Of a stretch of DNA of 64,000 nt, positions 9,376 to 18,658 are shown in pieces (the stretch's first letter is position 1; each line of letters starts with the position of its first letter). Source of the DNA: Tranzscheliella williamsii. Its lineage: Eukaryota; Basidiomycota; Ustilaginomycetes; Ustilaginales; Ustilaginaceae. Location: positions 62,001-126,000 of the forward strand of contig JALBYF010000006.1 in assembly GCA_023212725.1 (NCBI GenBank), written 5' to 3'. The notes beneath the pieces were generated by a model, which saw only the letters and a program-made list of their open reading frames with translations, was not told where the DNA came from and searched no databases. The position numbers and the translations under genes are program-made.

Positions 9376-11277
9376 ATGGGCAATCCCATCCCCGTCAATC
9401 TGGAACAAGAATGCCGCAAGGCGACCAAGATTCTGAATGAGTTTGTCGACCCGGTCAACGGTTTGGACAAGATCGTCCCGCTCAGTGTGCTGCGCAAGGC
9501 GAAAGGATTTGCCATCTTCTCGGTCTTCCGCATTGGCTTTCTCCTGTCAGCACGCGCCGGGTCTGGTGTTGTGATTGTCCGGACCGAGGGGGGCGGCTGG
9601 TCGGCGCCGGCTGCGATCGGGATTGGCGGGCTCGGCGGCGGCTTCAACGCGGGTGCCGAGGTGACCGACTTTCTGGTGGTGCTCAACTCGCGTTCGGCGG
9701 TGCGCTCGTTTATGGCGACGGGCTCGCTGCAGCTGGGCGGCAATCTCTCGCTGGCCATCGGCCCGCTCGGGCGGTCCGCAGAGGCAAGCGGGAGCGTCAA
9801 CACCAAGGGCCGCGTCGCGGCCATGTTCTCCTACTCCAAGTCGAAGGGCTTTTACGGCGGCATCTCGCTCGAGGGCACCGTCCTGGTCGACCGCGAGGAC
9901 GCCAACGCCAAGGCGTACGGCATGTACGGCAAGAACGCCAAGCAGATTCTCTCGGGCTCCATCGAGTGCCCGCCGTGGGCCGAGCGCCTGGTCCAGACCA
10001 TCGACCGCTTCACGCTGGTCAACACGCCGAGCAAGGACCTCGACGGCGAGTATTTCGACTACAATAACACCAGCAGCTTCGACCACGGAGGCACGGGTGC
10101 GCGGGGCGGCCGACGTGGCAGCTTCGACTCGGTCGACAGCCGCGAGCTGCAAGAGCTGGCCGCACGCTCTGGCGCCGGCGCGGCTCGACGGCCCAACGGC
10201 CCGGACAGACGCAAGGACTCGTTCGACAATGACGACGATTACGGCCTGTCTGCGCAGCTCGACCGGATTGACGTCAACGACCGGGAGCGGTCGTCGATGG
10301 ACCGCTGGGACGAGGGTGAGCGGCTGCGGCGAGACGAGCAGGAGGGCCGGGGGCTCGGCGCGTATGCGTTCGGCGCGGCGGGATCGTCGCTCAGCAACGT
10401 GCCGGCGCGGGTCGGGTCGGCGTCGTCGCAGAAGAAGCGGCCCGGGCTGCGAGAGCGGTCGAGCAGCATTGCGAGCAATCTGAGCTTCGGCAGCTTGGGG
10501 CGGAAGAAGCTGGACCGGTCTGGGCCGACGCCGCCGCCGGATTGGGGTGGGATTGCGGGGCAGAGCAAGAACGTGGATGCGTGGGGGCAGCGCGGGGTGG
10601 ATGGGCTGGATGAGCTGGACCGCGAGCTGCAGGCGGGTGCACGCGCATCGCCGCGGCACCATGCCAAGAGTGCCAGCACGGCTGGCTTCGGCACTGGCAG
10701 GACGCCTCCGCCGGGCGCGCGTGCCAACGGCCGCACCACCCCCGCCGGCTGGTCCCAGTTCAGCGCCGACGACGCGCCCTCCGACACCGCGCGCGACCCG
10801 TTCAGCGACCTCACCGCCGGACTTGAGCACCCCGCCGCCGCCGCCGCCAACGCACCCCTCAAGCCCCGCTGGGAAAACAGCGGCTACGGCGGCTCCGTCA
10901 TGCGCGGCACCGTCCCTCCCCCCACCAAAAGCCCCAGCTCCCTCTTCGGCCGCGCCACCCACCGCACCCCCTCCCCCTCCCTCTTCCGCCGCAAAACACC
11001 CACCCCCGAAGACAGCTACGACGCCCTCCTCCCCGACGCCCACCCCGTCCCCACCTCGCCCACCTCCTCCGCCCCCATCCATGTCATCGAACGCGTCGTC
11101 GCACTGTACGACTTCGAAGCACAGGAAGAGGGCGACCTCGGCTTCCAGAAGGGCCAGGTAATCGCCGTCACGCGCAAGACGCACAGCACCGACGACTGGT
11201 GGCAGGGCCGCGTCGAGGCCGGCCTCACCGCCAGCCACATCGGCATCTTCCCCGCCAACTATACCCAGCCCCTCTGA
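9376..11277 (+). CDS. LSB3: SYLF (DUF500) plus SH3 protein, LSB3/YSC84 family
   Basis: One exon encodes 633 residues from ATG 9376. A more upstream in-frame ATG at 9343 would add only 11 residues, and MGNPIP matches the family start. Residues ~5-220 are the SYLF lipid-binding domain, with KATKILNEFVDP, KAKGFAIFSVFRIGF, GRAGSGV-like SARAGSGV and YSKSKGFYGGISLEG. A long disordered Ser/Arg/Pro linker follows (~230-565). A C-terminal SH3 domain (~570-630) carries ALYDFEAQEEGDL, the WW pair and GIFPANY. Yeast homologues bind actin and phosphoinositides at endocytic patches. The linker is several hundred residues, longer than in the yeast proteins. Its 3' half (10.7-11.1 kb) is extremely C-rich, which leaves a long open antisense frame. 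Confidence 0.92.
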   Translation: MGNPIPVNLEQECRKATKILNEFVDPVNGLDKIVPLSVLRKAKGFAIFSVFRIGFLLSARAGSGVVIVRTEGGGWSAPAAIGIGGLGGGFNAGAEVTDFLVVLNSRSAVRSFMATGSLQLGGNLSLAIGPLGRSAEASGSVNTKGRVAAMFSYSKSKGFYGGISLEGTVLVDREDANAKAYGMYGKNAKQILSGSIECPPWAERLVQTIDRFTLVNTPSKDLDGEYFDYNNTSSFDHGGTGARGGRRGSFDSVDSRELQELAARSGAGAARRPNGPDRRKDSFDNDDDYGLSAQLDRIDVNDRERSSMDRWDEGERLRRDEQEGRGLGAYAFGAAGSSLSNVPARVGSASSQKKRPGLRERSSSIASNLSFGSLGRKKLDRSGPTPPPDWGGIAGQSKNVDAWGQRGVDGLDELDRELQAGARASPRHHAKSASTAGFGTGRTPPPGARANGRTTPAGWSQFSADDAPSDTARDPFSDLTAGLEHPAAAAANAPLKPRWENSGYGGSVMRGTVPPPTKSPSSLFGRATHRTPSPSLFRRKTPTPEDSYDALLPDAHPVPTSPTSSAPIHVIERVVALYDFEAQEEGDLGFQKGQVIAVTRKTHSTDDWWQGRVEAGLTASHIGIFPANYTQPL

Positions 11278-11542
11278 ACATCCCCGCAGCGCCACACCCT
11301 GCCCTCCCCCACCCCAGCTGCAACTCTCTCTCTCCTTGTCCGCGTGGCATTTTCTGCCGCTCATCCCGCGCGCCGCAATTTGATACCATCGGCACCATCA
11401 CCACACACGTGCGCCGAGTCTGTGCGTAGAATCTATCGTGTTGGGGGGTGGGCGGTCAGGCGGGTTGATGTACAGGAGAAGGGACGCGGCGCGGTGCGCC
11501 GAGGCGCGCGCCTCTCGCTGGGCGGGAGAGACGGGACCGCGC

Positions 11543-12535
11543 TTAGGCAAGGCCGGCCTTCTGCATGGCCTCCTTCATCAAGGCGCCGATCTTGGCGGGC
11601 GAGTCGGCCACAATGGCACCGGCGTTGGTGAGCGCCTTGACCTTGTCGTCGGCACCGCCCTTGCCGCCAGAGATGATGGCACCGGCGTGGCCCATCCTCC
11701 TGCCAGGCGGGGCAGTGCGGCCGGCGATAAAGGCGACGACGGGCTTGGGGTTGGCACGCGTCTTGTTGTACTTCTCGAGCCACTCTGCAGCGTCCTCCTC
11801 CATGCTTCCGCCGATCTCGCCAATGAGGACGATGCCCTCGGACTTGTCATGGTCGAGGAGCAGCTTGACAAGGTCGAGGGTGGTGGAACCGGGGAAGGGG
11901 TCGCCGCCGATACCGACGCAGAGGGACTGGCCAAGGCCGACCTGTGTGGTCTGGTTGACGGCCTCGTAGGTGAGCGTGCCGGAACGCGAGACGATACCGA
12001 TGCGGCCGGGAGTGTGGATGTGGCCGGGCATGATACCGATCTTGCAACCCTCGGGGTTGATGATACCGGGGCAGTTGGGGCCTACCAGACGCGACTTGGA
12101 CTGGGATCGGAGCGCAGCAGCGACGCGGATCTCGTCCTTCTGCGGGATGCCTTCGGTAATGGCAACGATGAGCGGCACCTCGTTCTCGATGGCCTCGATG
12201 ATGGCGTCGGCAGCGCCGGGGGGCGGAACGTAGAGGACGGAGGCATGGGGCTTGGTCTCACGAACCGCTTCCCTGACGGAGCCAAAGACAGGCAGGCCGA
12301 GATGGGTTTGACCGGCCTTCTTGGGCGAGACACCGCCGACGAGCTTTGTGCCGTAGTCGAGCGCCTGCTGGCAGTGGAAGGTACCGGTCTTGCCGGTAAA
12401 GCCCTGGCAGATAACACGGGAGTCCTTGTTGATTAAAAGATTCTTGATGGTGTCCTCGTAAGAAGACCGGGCCGCAGAGGACGAAAACCCTCGAGCCAGA
12501 GGCCGGCTGAGCGATGCGACGGCGTGCTTGAACAT
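11543..12535 (-). CDS. LSC1: Succinyl-CoA ligase alpha subunit, mitochondrial
   Basis: One exon encodes 330 residues, the usual family length. The N-terminal ~25 residues are Arg/Ser-rich and lack acidic residues, as in a mitochondrial presequence. The CoA-binding fold follows ([14 protein letters not shown] at 41-54), then [10 protein letters not shown] near 152 and the phospho-histidine site [10 protein letters not shown] with His283. The enzyme makes ATP or GTP from succinyl-CoA in the TCA cycle together with a beta subunit, which is not in this window. It is convergent with LSB3, with 265 bases between the stops. Confidence 0.96.
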   Translation of the reverse strand: MFKHAVASLSRPLARGFSSSAARSSYEDTIKNLLINKDSRVICQGFTGKTGTFHCQQALDYGTKLVGGVSPKKAGQTHLGLPVFGSVREAVRETKPHASVLYVPPPGAADAIIEAIENEVPLIVAITEGIPQKDEIRVAAALRSQSKSRLVGPNCPGIINPEGCKIGIMPGHIHTPGRIGIVSRSGTLTYEAVNQTTQVGLGQSLCVGIGGDPFPGSTTLDLVKLLLDHDKSEGIVLIGEIGGSMEEDAAEWLEKYNKTRANPKPVVAFIAGRTAPPGRRMGHAGAIISGGKGGADDKVKALTNAGAIVADSPAKIGALMKEAMQKAGLA

Positions 12536-13660
12536 GGTGAGCCTGCTGCGAAGGTGAAAGGGCGGAAGAGGGTAGGAGGAAGGAAGGGAGCAAGCAGGGA
12601 AGGATGGCGCAGATATTTGGAATCTCTGCTAGATTAGTTGGTTGGTTGGTTGGTTGGTTGGAGAATAATCATCATCAACCATGAATGCTGGCTTGGCTTG
12701 GCTTGGCTGCTTGGTTGGGTCGGTCGGTCACTCTATTCCGCAAGCGCAACCCGCGCTGCTACGAGAAACGGAGACAACCGCCAAGCTGGGGCCGCGATCT
12801 GAATTTTCTGATTGCCCCGATTACAGACAGAAGCACGTATAGTGACTGCACTTCAAATAACAACGAACGAGTCCGACTGGCCCCAGCGCGCCTAAGCCTA
12901 GTTATTAAAAAGTGGGAGTGTCAGGCATAGCATGGACGTAGCAGCGAGCTAGGTCTTACTGTCATTCGAGTAGGGAGTAGCGCGGTCCTGGCAATGATGC
13001 CAAGCCATGTCGAACACTAGGCAGCCTACATAGTCGACGAGGCCACGACCAGCAAGCACAGCCGGTGTCCGCGAGAACGAACGCAAATCTCGCCACTCAC
13101 TACGGATCAGACACGTTTGGAATGCGTTTCTACGCACACCAAATCATGCTCCAGAGGAAACACTTTTAAGCTGGAGCGGTGTGCATAGAAAGCGTTTACA
13201 GATACCCCTAATGCCAGTGACTGTGATATCTCAACAGCAGCCGATCAGCCGATCAGCATGCAGCAGTAGGATGTGGCAAATGCTTTTGTCAAGGGAAGGC
13301 TCAGCTTGGTTGCGGACCTCGTGCTTGTTAGACTGCGCAGGTCTGCAGCGCGAACGGAAGTTTCCGCTCATGTACGCAAGCCGGCCGGAATACGGCTGGC
13401 TGTGACAAGCGCGGCTGCGTGATCGGCTCTCCTTGCCCACTTCGGTGCTCATTGTTAGAGCCTAGCCTCTTCTGCTCGCGCTCTCATGACTCAACACTCG
13501 GCAGGCGTGGTTCTAGTTTAGGGAGCTTGTTAACAGGCACCACTACCGCCAGTGTTGCGGTTGGGATGAGCGTAGAGTACAATACTAGTAGCTAGTAGAG
13601 GATTACAGGAATGCAGGCGAGTCAAACCGTGCGAGAAAGCCGAGCCCGAGGTACTGCGCC
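12536..13660. other. LSC1 promoter / UTP5 3' region with simple repeats
   Basis: About 1.1 kb without a gene. Close to LSC1 are a TTGG array (12638-12661) and a TGGCT array (12689-12708), CCAA-rich when read on the LSC1 strand. The remainder is AT-richer than the flanking coding DNA and has only short chance frames. Confidence 0.6.
12638..12708. repeat. (TTGG)6 and (TGGCT)4 microsatellites upstream of LSC1
   Basis: Six TTGG units at 12638-12661 are followed after 27 bases by four TGGCT units at 12689-12708. A further TTGGTTGGG and CGGTCGGTC run follows. They lie 100-175 bases upstream of the LSC1 start codon. Confidence 0.85.
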
Positions 13661-16273
13661 TCACTCGTCGTCGTCTTCGTCGGTGCCCTCTTCGGCCTCC
13701 ACGTCTAGCAAGCCGTTCGCTCTGCCCCGCGCTCCTTCATCGGCTTCCTCATCGTACTCTTCCTCATCGTCATCGTCCATGTCGCTGGCGCCCTCGCCTT
13801 CGATCTCGCTCTCGTCTTCCGCCTCGTCATCGTCGTCCTCGTCGTCGTCTTCCTCGTCGTCGTCATCGTCCATCTCGATGTCTTCGATGTCGTCGTCGTC
13901 ATCCTCGCCTTCGTTCGAGTCCGAATCAGCGGATGTGTTGCCGTCAGACATGCGGCCGTTCTTCGCTTTGCGCCGTCGGCGGACCGGGCCGTCTTCATCG
14001 TCGCTGTCGTCGTCGTCGTTGTCGCTGTCATCGGCACCGAGTGCGATGTCCTGCACGTCGCCGTCGTCCGAGCCGTCGCCGCGGACGAGAATACCGGCGG
14101 GGCCGCTCTCCGCGGCGCCGTCCTCGTCCGAGTCGTCATCGTCCGACTCTTCCACCCACTTCTTGCCCTTGCGGCGCAACTTGTCGCTGAGAGCCGATGT
14201 CGGCGCCGCACCGGCGTCCTGCGTGCGCTTGCCGAACTTGACACCCTGGACGCGGACCTGATTCTGACTGGCCTGCGCCATGTAGGCAGCGCGCGCCTCG
14301 ATCTGGGACAGGACGAGCTCCAGCCGGCCATTGAGCGAAAGCAGCCGCTCGTGCGTCGCCAGCCGTGACGTCAGGGTAGCGTGCAAGCCGGACAACCGAC
14401 TGACAAGGTTCGGCAGCGACATCAGGTAGCCCATGTGGTTGAGCAGCGTGGCGCGCACCCACTCCATCAGGCCGCGCGCCTTCTGGCTGCCCATGCTGCC
14501 CTTGCTGACGTGCTGACCACCCACACCGTTGAGCCGCGACACACACTCTTCCAACAGCTTGACAGAGAGCGGGCCTGAAATCTTGCGCACTGTGTTTCGG
14601 ATCAGGATCGGGTCATTGTGGTTCAAGCAGCTGGTAAGCAGACTCGTGTCGCCCGAATGCAACGCTTGCGATAGCGTTGAGGCCAACGAAGCCTCTTTCA
14701 TCAGAGCTTGTTGCTTCTTCGTCGGCAAGTCGGCATCACCATCGCCGTCCTTCTCCCAGGTAGGGTCGCCGAACCCGAGTTCGTGCAGACGCTGCGCAAG
14801 CGTCGGCTCCGAACTTGTCTGCGCTTGCACTGACGAGATCAGGCCGGTGTCTTCATGGCTCATCTCCATTTCGACGTCTTCCTGTCCTCGAGGTCGGATG
14901 GGCGCTTCCGCGTATCGTTGCGCGGCGGCGGAGCCGCCAGTGAGTTCAGCTTCTTGATCGTCCGCGGTGAAGAGGCCGCCGTCCGAGGAAGCAACCTTCT
15001 TACCAGAAGAGGGGAGCACGATTGTCCTGTTCAGTTCACCTGTCTTGGCATTGCTCCGGACGGTGACTTCGTCAATAGATACCTTGGCACCGCGTATGAG
15101 GCGCGCCAGCCGAAGCTTGTCGGATACCAGACGGGCATCGATGAACTCGGCGCCGTTGCCATCGGACGTTCCCTGGGCTAGCAACTCGAGCGAGGGCAGT
15201 ACTGCGCTCTTTTTCCTGCTCGGAGAAGCCTCGGATGTGCTTTGGGTCTCGGAGGGGAGGCCATAGATCCGTACGGTTCCAGTTTGTGTGATAATGGTGA
15301 TCAGCGTTCGAGGTTGATGCTTGGAGGCTTGCAAAACAGAGAGCGCCTGCACGGGTCCATCTAGCGCAGCAGTGGCGATCGCTCGACCGGTCACCGTTGT
15401 ATTTTGCTTTGCCTCGTATGACCAAACGCTGACAACGCGATCCCCCTCTCCGGCAGAGATGAAGGAATCGTCGGTGAGCCACTCCAGATGTGTGATAGGC
15501 GAGGCATGCCCAGTGAATGTGGCGCAGAGCTTGTTGTCAGATTGAGAGGCGTCGGTAAGAGTGATGCTGTGGTGGGCAACAAGTACCCAGCTCTGCTGGC
15601 TGGCAAGCAGCTGGACCGCGGATTTGGTATCAGGACGGAAGGACGAGATGGGCCTTGATGGCACAGAGCCGTCGCCGAGCTTCAGATCGGAGAGGCTGAA
15701 CGAGGAGACCCAGCCATTCTTCGAACAAGCGAAGAGGGTTTTTGCCGATTCGGAGTAAGAGAGCGAAACGATGCCAGCGTTGGCGGCCGACCCGGTGCTG
15801 CTTCCGGAAGCGGAGGTGGCATCAAGAACGGCAACGGACTGTGCCAAAGCGGGATTGAGAAGATGGATCTGACCGGTGCTCAGGCCGAGTGCCAAGAGCA
15901 GCTGCGAGGACAAAGTGGCTTCATCGGCGACTTCTCCATCGTGCTTCCTTCTCTTTGCCGACTTGGGGGTCTGCGTCGACAGGCGGACCCAGCGCGTGGA
16001 GAGGCACTCGGCGGTGCCGAGTGAAGCCAGCAGGAAGTCAGTGACTAGCTGCGAGCTGGAAGCTGCGCTAGCGGAAGCGTTATAGATGCGGAGACGCTGC
16101 TGGTGCACCTGATCAGTGACGTGTGCAAAGAGACCATGGTCCGGAGCTGGGGAGAAGGAGCAGGACGCGGTGGAGGCGGTTACCGCCCCTGCAGATGGAA
16201 GCAAGGGCTGGTTGATCTCCGACGTGGAGACAGGCCTCGACTTGGATGGCTTGGGAGCTTTGCTCTTTGCCAT
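13661..16273 (-). CDS. UTP5: U3 snoRNP / t-UTP subunit UTP5 (WDR43-like)
   Basis: One exon encodes 870 residues. Residues ~30-400 form WD40-type repeats (for example HASPITHLEWLTDDSFISAGEGDRVVSVWSY). Residues ~525-665 match the Utp12 C-terminal domain, with LSQALHSGDTSLLTSCLNHND and LLEECVSRL...LMEWVRATLLNHMGYLMS. From ~710 the tail is almost pure Asp/Glu/Ser with a basic KRRRKAKN-like island. The family nucleates the 90S pre-ribosome at the 5' ETS and supports rDNA transcription. It is longer than yeast Utp5 (~640) because of the acidic tail. Utp12-domain relatives such as Utp4 or Utp12 are less likely, given the single propeller and tail. Confidence 0.82.
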   Translation of the reverse strand: MAKSKAPKPSKSRPVSTSEINQPLLPSAGAVTASTASCSFSPAPDHGLFAHVTDQVHQQRLRIYNASASAASSSQLVTDFLLASLGTAECLSTRWVRLSTQTPKSAKRRKHDGEVADEATLSSQLLLALGLSTGQIHLLNPALAQSVAVLDATSASGSSTGSAANAGIVSLSYSESAKTLFACSKNGWVSSFSLSDLKLGDGSVPSRPISSFRPDTKSAVQLLASQQSWVLVAHHSITLTDASQSDNKLCATFTGHASPITHLEWLTDDSFISAGEGDRVVSVWSYEAKQNTTVTGRAIATAALDGPVQALSVLQASKHQPRTLITIITQTGTVRIYGLPSETQSTSEASPSRKKSAVLPSLELLAQGTSDGNGAEFIDARLVSDKLRLARLIRGAKVSIDEVTVRSNAKTGELNRTIVLPSSGKKVASSDGGLFTADDQEAELTGGSAAAQRYAEAPIRPRGQEDVEMEMSHEDTGLISSVQAQTSSEPTLAQRLHELGFGDPTWEKDGDGDADLPTKKQQALMKEASLASTLSQALHSGDTSLLTSCLNHNDPILIRNTVRKISGPLSVKLLEECVSRLNGVGGQHVSKGSMGSQKARGLMEWVRATLLNHMGYLMSLPNLVSRLSGLHATLTSRLATHERLLSLNGRLELVLSQIEARAAYMAQASQNQVRVQGVKFGKRTQDAGAAPTSALSDKLRRKGKKWVEESDDDDSDEDGAAESGPAGILVRGDGSDDGDVQDIALGADDSDNDDDDSDDEDGPVRRRRKAKNGRMSDGNTSADSDSNEGEDDDDDIEDIEMDDDDDEEDDDEDDDDEAEDESEIEGEGASDMDDDDEEEYDEEADEGARGRANGLLDVEAEEGTDEDDDE
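13664..14150 (-). repeat. Low-complexity acidic tail coding region of UTP5
   Basis: On the plus strand this appears as repeated TCG/TCC/TCA triplets, that is GAC/GAT/GAG codons on the coding strand. It encodes runs of up to six consecutive Asp with interspersed Glu and Ser. Such stretches vary in length between strains. Confidence 0.8.
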
Positions 16274-17136
16274 CTTGATCTATGCTACGTGTAAGGATGA
16301 CGGAGGCAATGGATAAGCCAGCGTCGGTGTGGCTTCAGTAGAGACGAGCCTAGCTGGACTGAGGCAGCTGCCCATGCGAACAATTCCCAGCCAGTTTTTT
16401 CTCCTCACGCCAAAATTTTTGGAATTCCTGCCAAACCACGCTCAAGACCCATCACCAACGACCGCTACCGTGAATGATGCTTACGTAACAAAACACATTT
16501 TCTCGCGAAAAGAGGACCCAACTGTAACCAAAAGCCAAGCCTAGCCTTTGTTTTTGCTCCTTCAACAGCATGCAGCGGCAGACGGTCCACCAGATGCCCA
16601 CACCTGCTCAGCTATCTGCAGCTTGCTGGCTCAACCAATGGACAGATAGCCGGTGAAGAAGCGGCATGTCGGATCTCGGACTGGGATCTTGAGATCGGGC
16701 TGAACGCTAGGAAATAACGCGTAAACCGCGAAAGTCACAGATCCAACACACTTGACTTGTGAAATGCTGACCTTTGCTGGCGTATGTAGTAGTCTGCACA
16801 TGGCCTCGTGTTAGCCCAGGTTTGGCCCAGAACGTAGCAACCGGAGGTTTGCCTTGCGGCCAACGCAAGCTGAGCCTGACACCTCTCTCTACACTTCACA
16901 TCTGTCGGTCCGCCTTCACGACACGCATCCGCTTCGACACCAATCTGAGCCTTGTCCCTCCGCATGCGCAGCTCGGTCCGGTCGCATCACCCTTCACCCT
17001 CATTCTACTTACCGGATCAGCTTGTCCGCTAAAGCATCAACGTCGTCGCCAATAATCCACCACGACAGTTCGCCGCCACCTCCTTTCGATAGTTATAGCC
17101 GGATCCCTTAGCACCGGAAGTGCGCCCCAGGCCAAG
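16274..17136. promoter_or_regulatory. Divergent promoter region UTP5 / PHO85
   Basis: About 860 bases. An A/T-block palindrome CCAAAATTTTTGG at 16410-16422 lies ~140 bases upstream of UTP5 and resembles the RRPE element of ribosome-biogenesis promoters. An ACGCGT box at 16717-16722 is followed by CCGCGAAA at 16726. The last 150 bases before PHO85 are C/T-rich. No supported gene. Confidence 0.45.
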
Positions 17137-18138
17137 ATGAATTACGTACAGCTGGAGAAGCTCGGGGAGGGTACCTACGCTACCGTCTACAAAGGCCGTT
17201 CCAGACTCAACAACGAAATTGTTGCGCTGAAAGAGATCCATCTCGATGCTGAGGAAGGCACACCATCAACGGCGATCCGAGAGATCTCCTTGATGAAAGA
17301 GTTACGTCACACCAATATTGTCAGGCTCTACGATGTCATTCATACCGAATCCAAGCTGATGCTTGTCTTCGAGTTTATGGAGCAAGATCTGAAAAAGTAT
17401 ATGGAGATCCATGGCCATCGATGTGCCCTTGATCCCGTAACGGTACGATCGTTCATGTTCCAGCTGCTTAAAGGCACCGCCTTTTGCCACGAGAATCGTG
17501 TTCTCCATCGAGACTTGAAGCCGCAGAACTTGCTCATCAACAAGCGCGGAGATCTGAAGCTTGCCGATTTTGGCTTGGCTCGAGCATTTGGTATCCCAGT
17601 CAACACCTTCTCCAATGAGGTCGTGACGTTGTGGTATCGCGCTCCTGATGTGCTTCTTGGCTCTCGAACCTACTCCACCTCCATCGACATCTGGAGTGCA
17701 GGCTGCATCATGGCGGAAATGATCTCCGGCGTACCTCTCTTCCGGGGCCGTGACAACAATGACCAGCTCAACCAGATCTTGCGCATCCTCGGGACGCCAG
17801 ACGACAACACCATGAAGAGACTTGTCAATGACTCACCAGAAATTCAGGTCCGTCCCTTCCCCCGCGTCCCAAAGGTACCGTTCCAGACCATGTTCCCAAA
17901 AGCCCATCCCCTCGCTATCGACTTGCTCGAGAAGCTTCTCAAGTTCGATCCAACACAGCGAGTTTCAGCCGACGAGGCGCTGCGACATCCGTACTTTACC
18001 ACTTCCGCTGCTATCTCGGGTTTGGCCCACCCACAAGGCGGCAGTCAACTACATCTTGGCAACGGTGGAAGCGTCAGCGGCCAGGCACCTAACGGCGGAT
18101 CCTATCAGCAGGGGACCTCCGGCCAGCCGGTCAACTAG
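17137..18138 (+). CDS. PHO85: Cyclin-dependent kinase, Pho85 / Cdk5 family
   Basis: One exon encodes 333 residues. All kinase elements are present: Gly loop [11 protein letters not shown] (10-20), catalytic Lys32, PSTAIRE helix (43-49), HRDLKPQN (124-131), DFGLAR (144-149) and the [11 protein letters not shown] activation segment. The activation loop reads [13 protein letters not shown] with Ser159. It lacks the CAK-target Thr of Cdk1, which is the hallmark of Pho85/Cdk5. A Gly/Ser/Gln-rich tail of ~35 residues follows the kinase fold. The family pairs with Pcl-type cyclins in phosphate sensing, polarity and cell cycle. A smut orthologue is known as Cdk5 and is needed for morphogenesis. Confidence 0.93.
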   Translation: MNYVQLEKLGEGTYATVYKGRSRLNNEIVALKEIHLDAEEGTPSTAIREISLMKELRHTNIVRLYDVIHTESKLMLVFEFMEQDLKKYMEIHGHRCALDPVTVRSFMFQLLKGTAFCHENRVLHRDLKPQNLLINKRGDLKLADFGLARAFGIPVNTFSNEVVTLWYRAPDVLLGSRTYSTSIDIWSAGCIMAEMISGVPLFRGRDNNDQLNQILRILGTPDDNTMKRLVNDSPEIQVRPFPRVPKVPFQTMFPKAHPLAIDLLEKLLKFDPTQRVSADEALRHPYFTTSAAISGLAHPQGGSQLHLGNGGSVSGQAPNGGSYQQGTSGQPVN

Positions 18139-18658
18139 ATACCTTCGCCATATACTGTAACCTACTGGATGCGATCAATACGAGTACATGACTAGATGAG
18201 GGTATCACTCACTTTATTCAGCTGGTGATAAGAGGCGCTTCTGCACGTCGGATTCGTGCAACACGTCCGTATGTATGGTTCCGTGTCGTTATGTCTGGTC
18301 TGTTGTGGCAAGAGGGTAGAGACCGAGCCATTGTTAGGTTAATCTGTTCACGTGACTGCATGGCAATCTAGCCGCGAATCTGACAACCAAAACCGACGAT
18401 GCCAAGTTGTAACCGACTCAACACTCACACTGGCTAAAAATTGGCCGAGGCTTGTCTTCCACCATCAATCTTCTCATGAATCCGAATTCGTGCTTTTACC
18501 AACTACAGTCAAGCAAGCGACGTCGCATGGCGCCAGTTCGGAAGCGCTCATCCCCGTGCTGCTCGAGCTGTGGACGGGTCGTAGAGGAGCTGACGGAGCT
18601 TCACTTCCACTTGGATTCTAAACGTGGCTAAGCAGGCGAAAGAGTCCCGGCTGCCTCG
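18139..18658. other. Intergenic region after PHO85
   Basis: About 520 bases between two plus-strand genes, containing the PHO85 3' end and the promoter of the next gene. Short chance frames only; I see no element of note. Confidence 0.5.

Noticed and set aside
9547..11364. 605-codon open frame antisense to LSB3
   Set aside because: The sense strand encodes a clear SYLF-SH3 protein. The antisense frame stays open because the sense codons are GC-rich; its composition (Gly/Val/Arg runs) is not protein-like.
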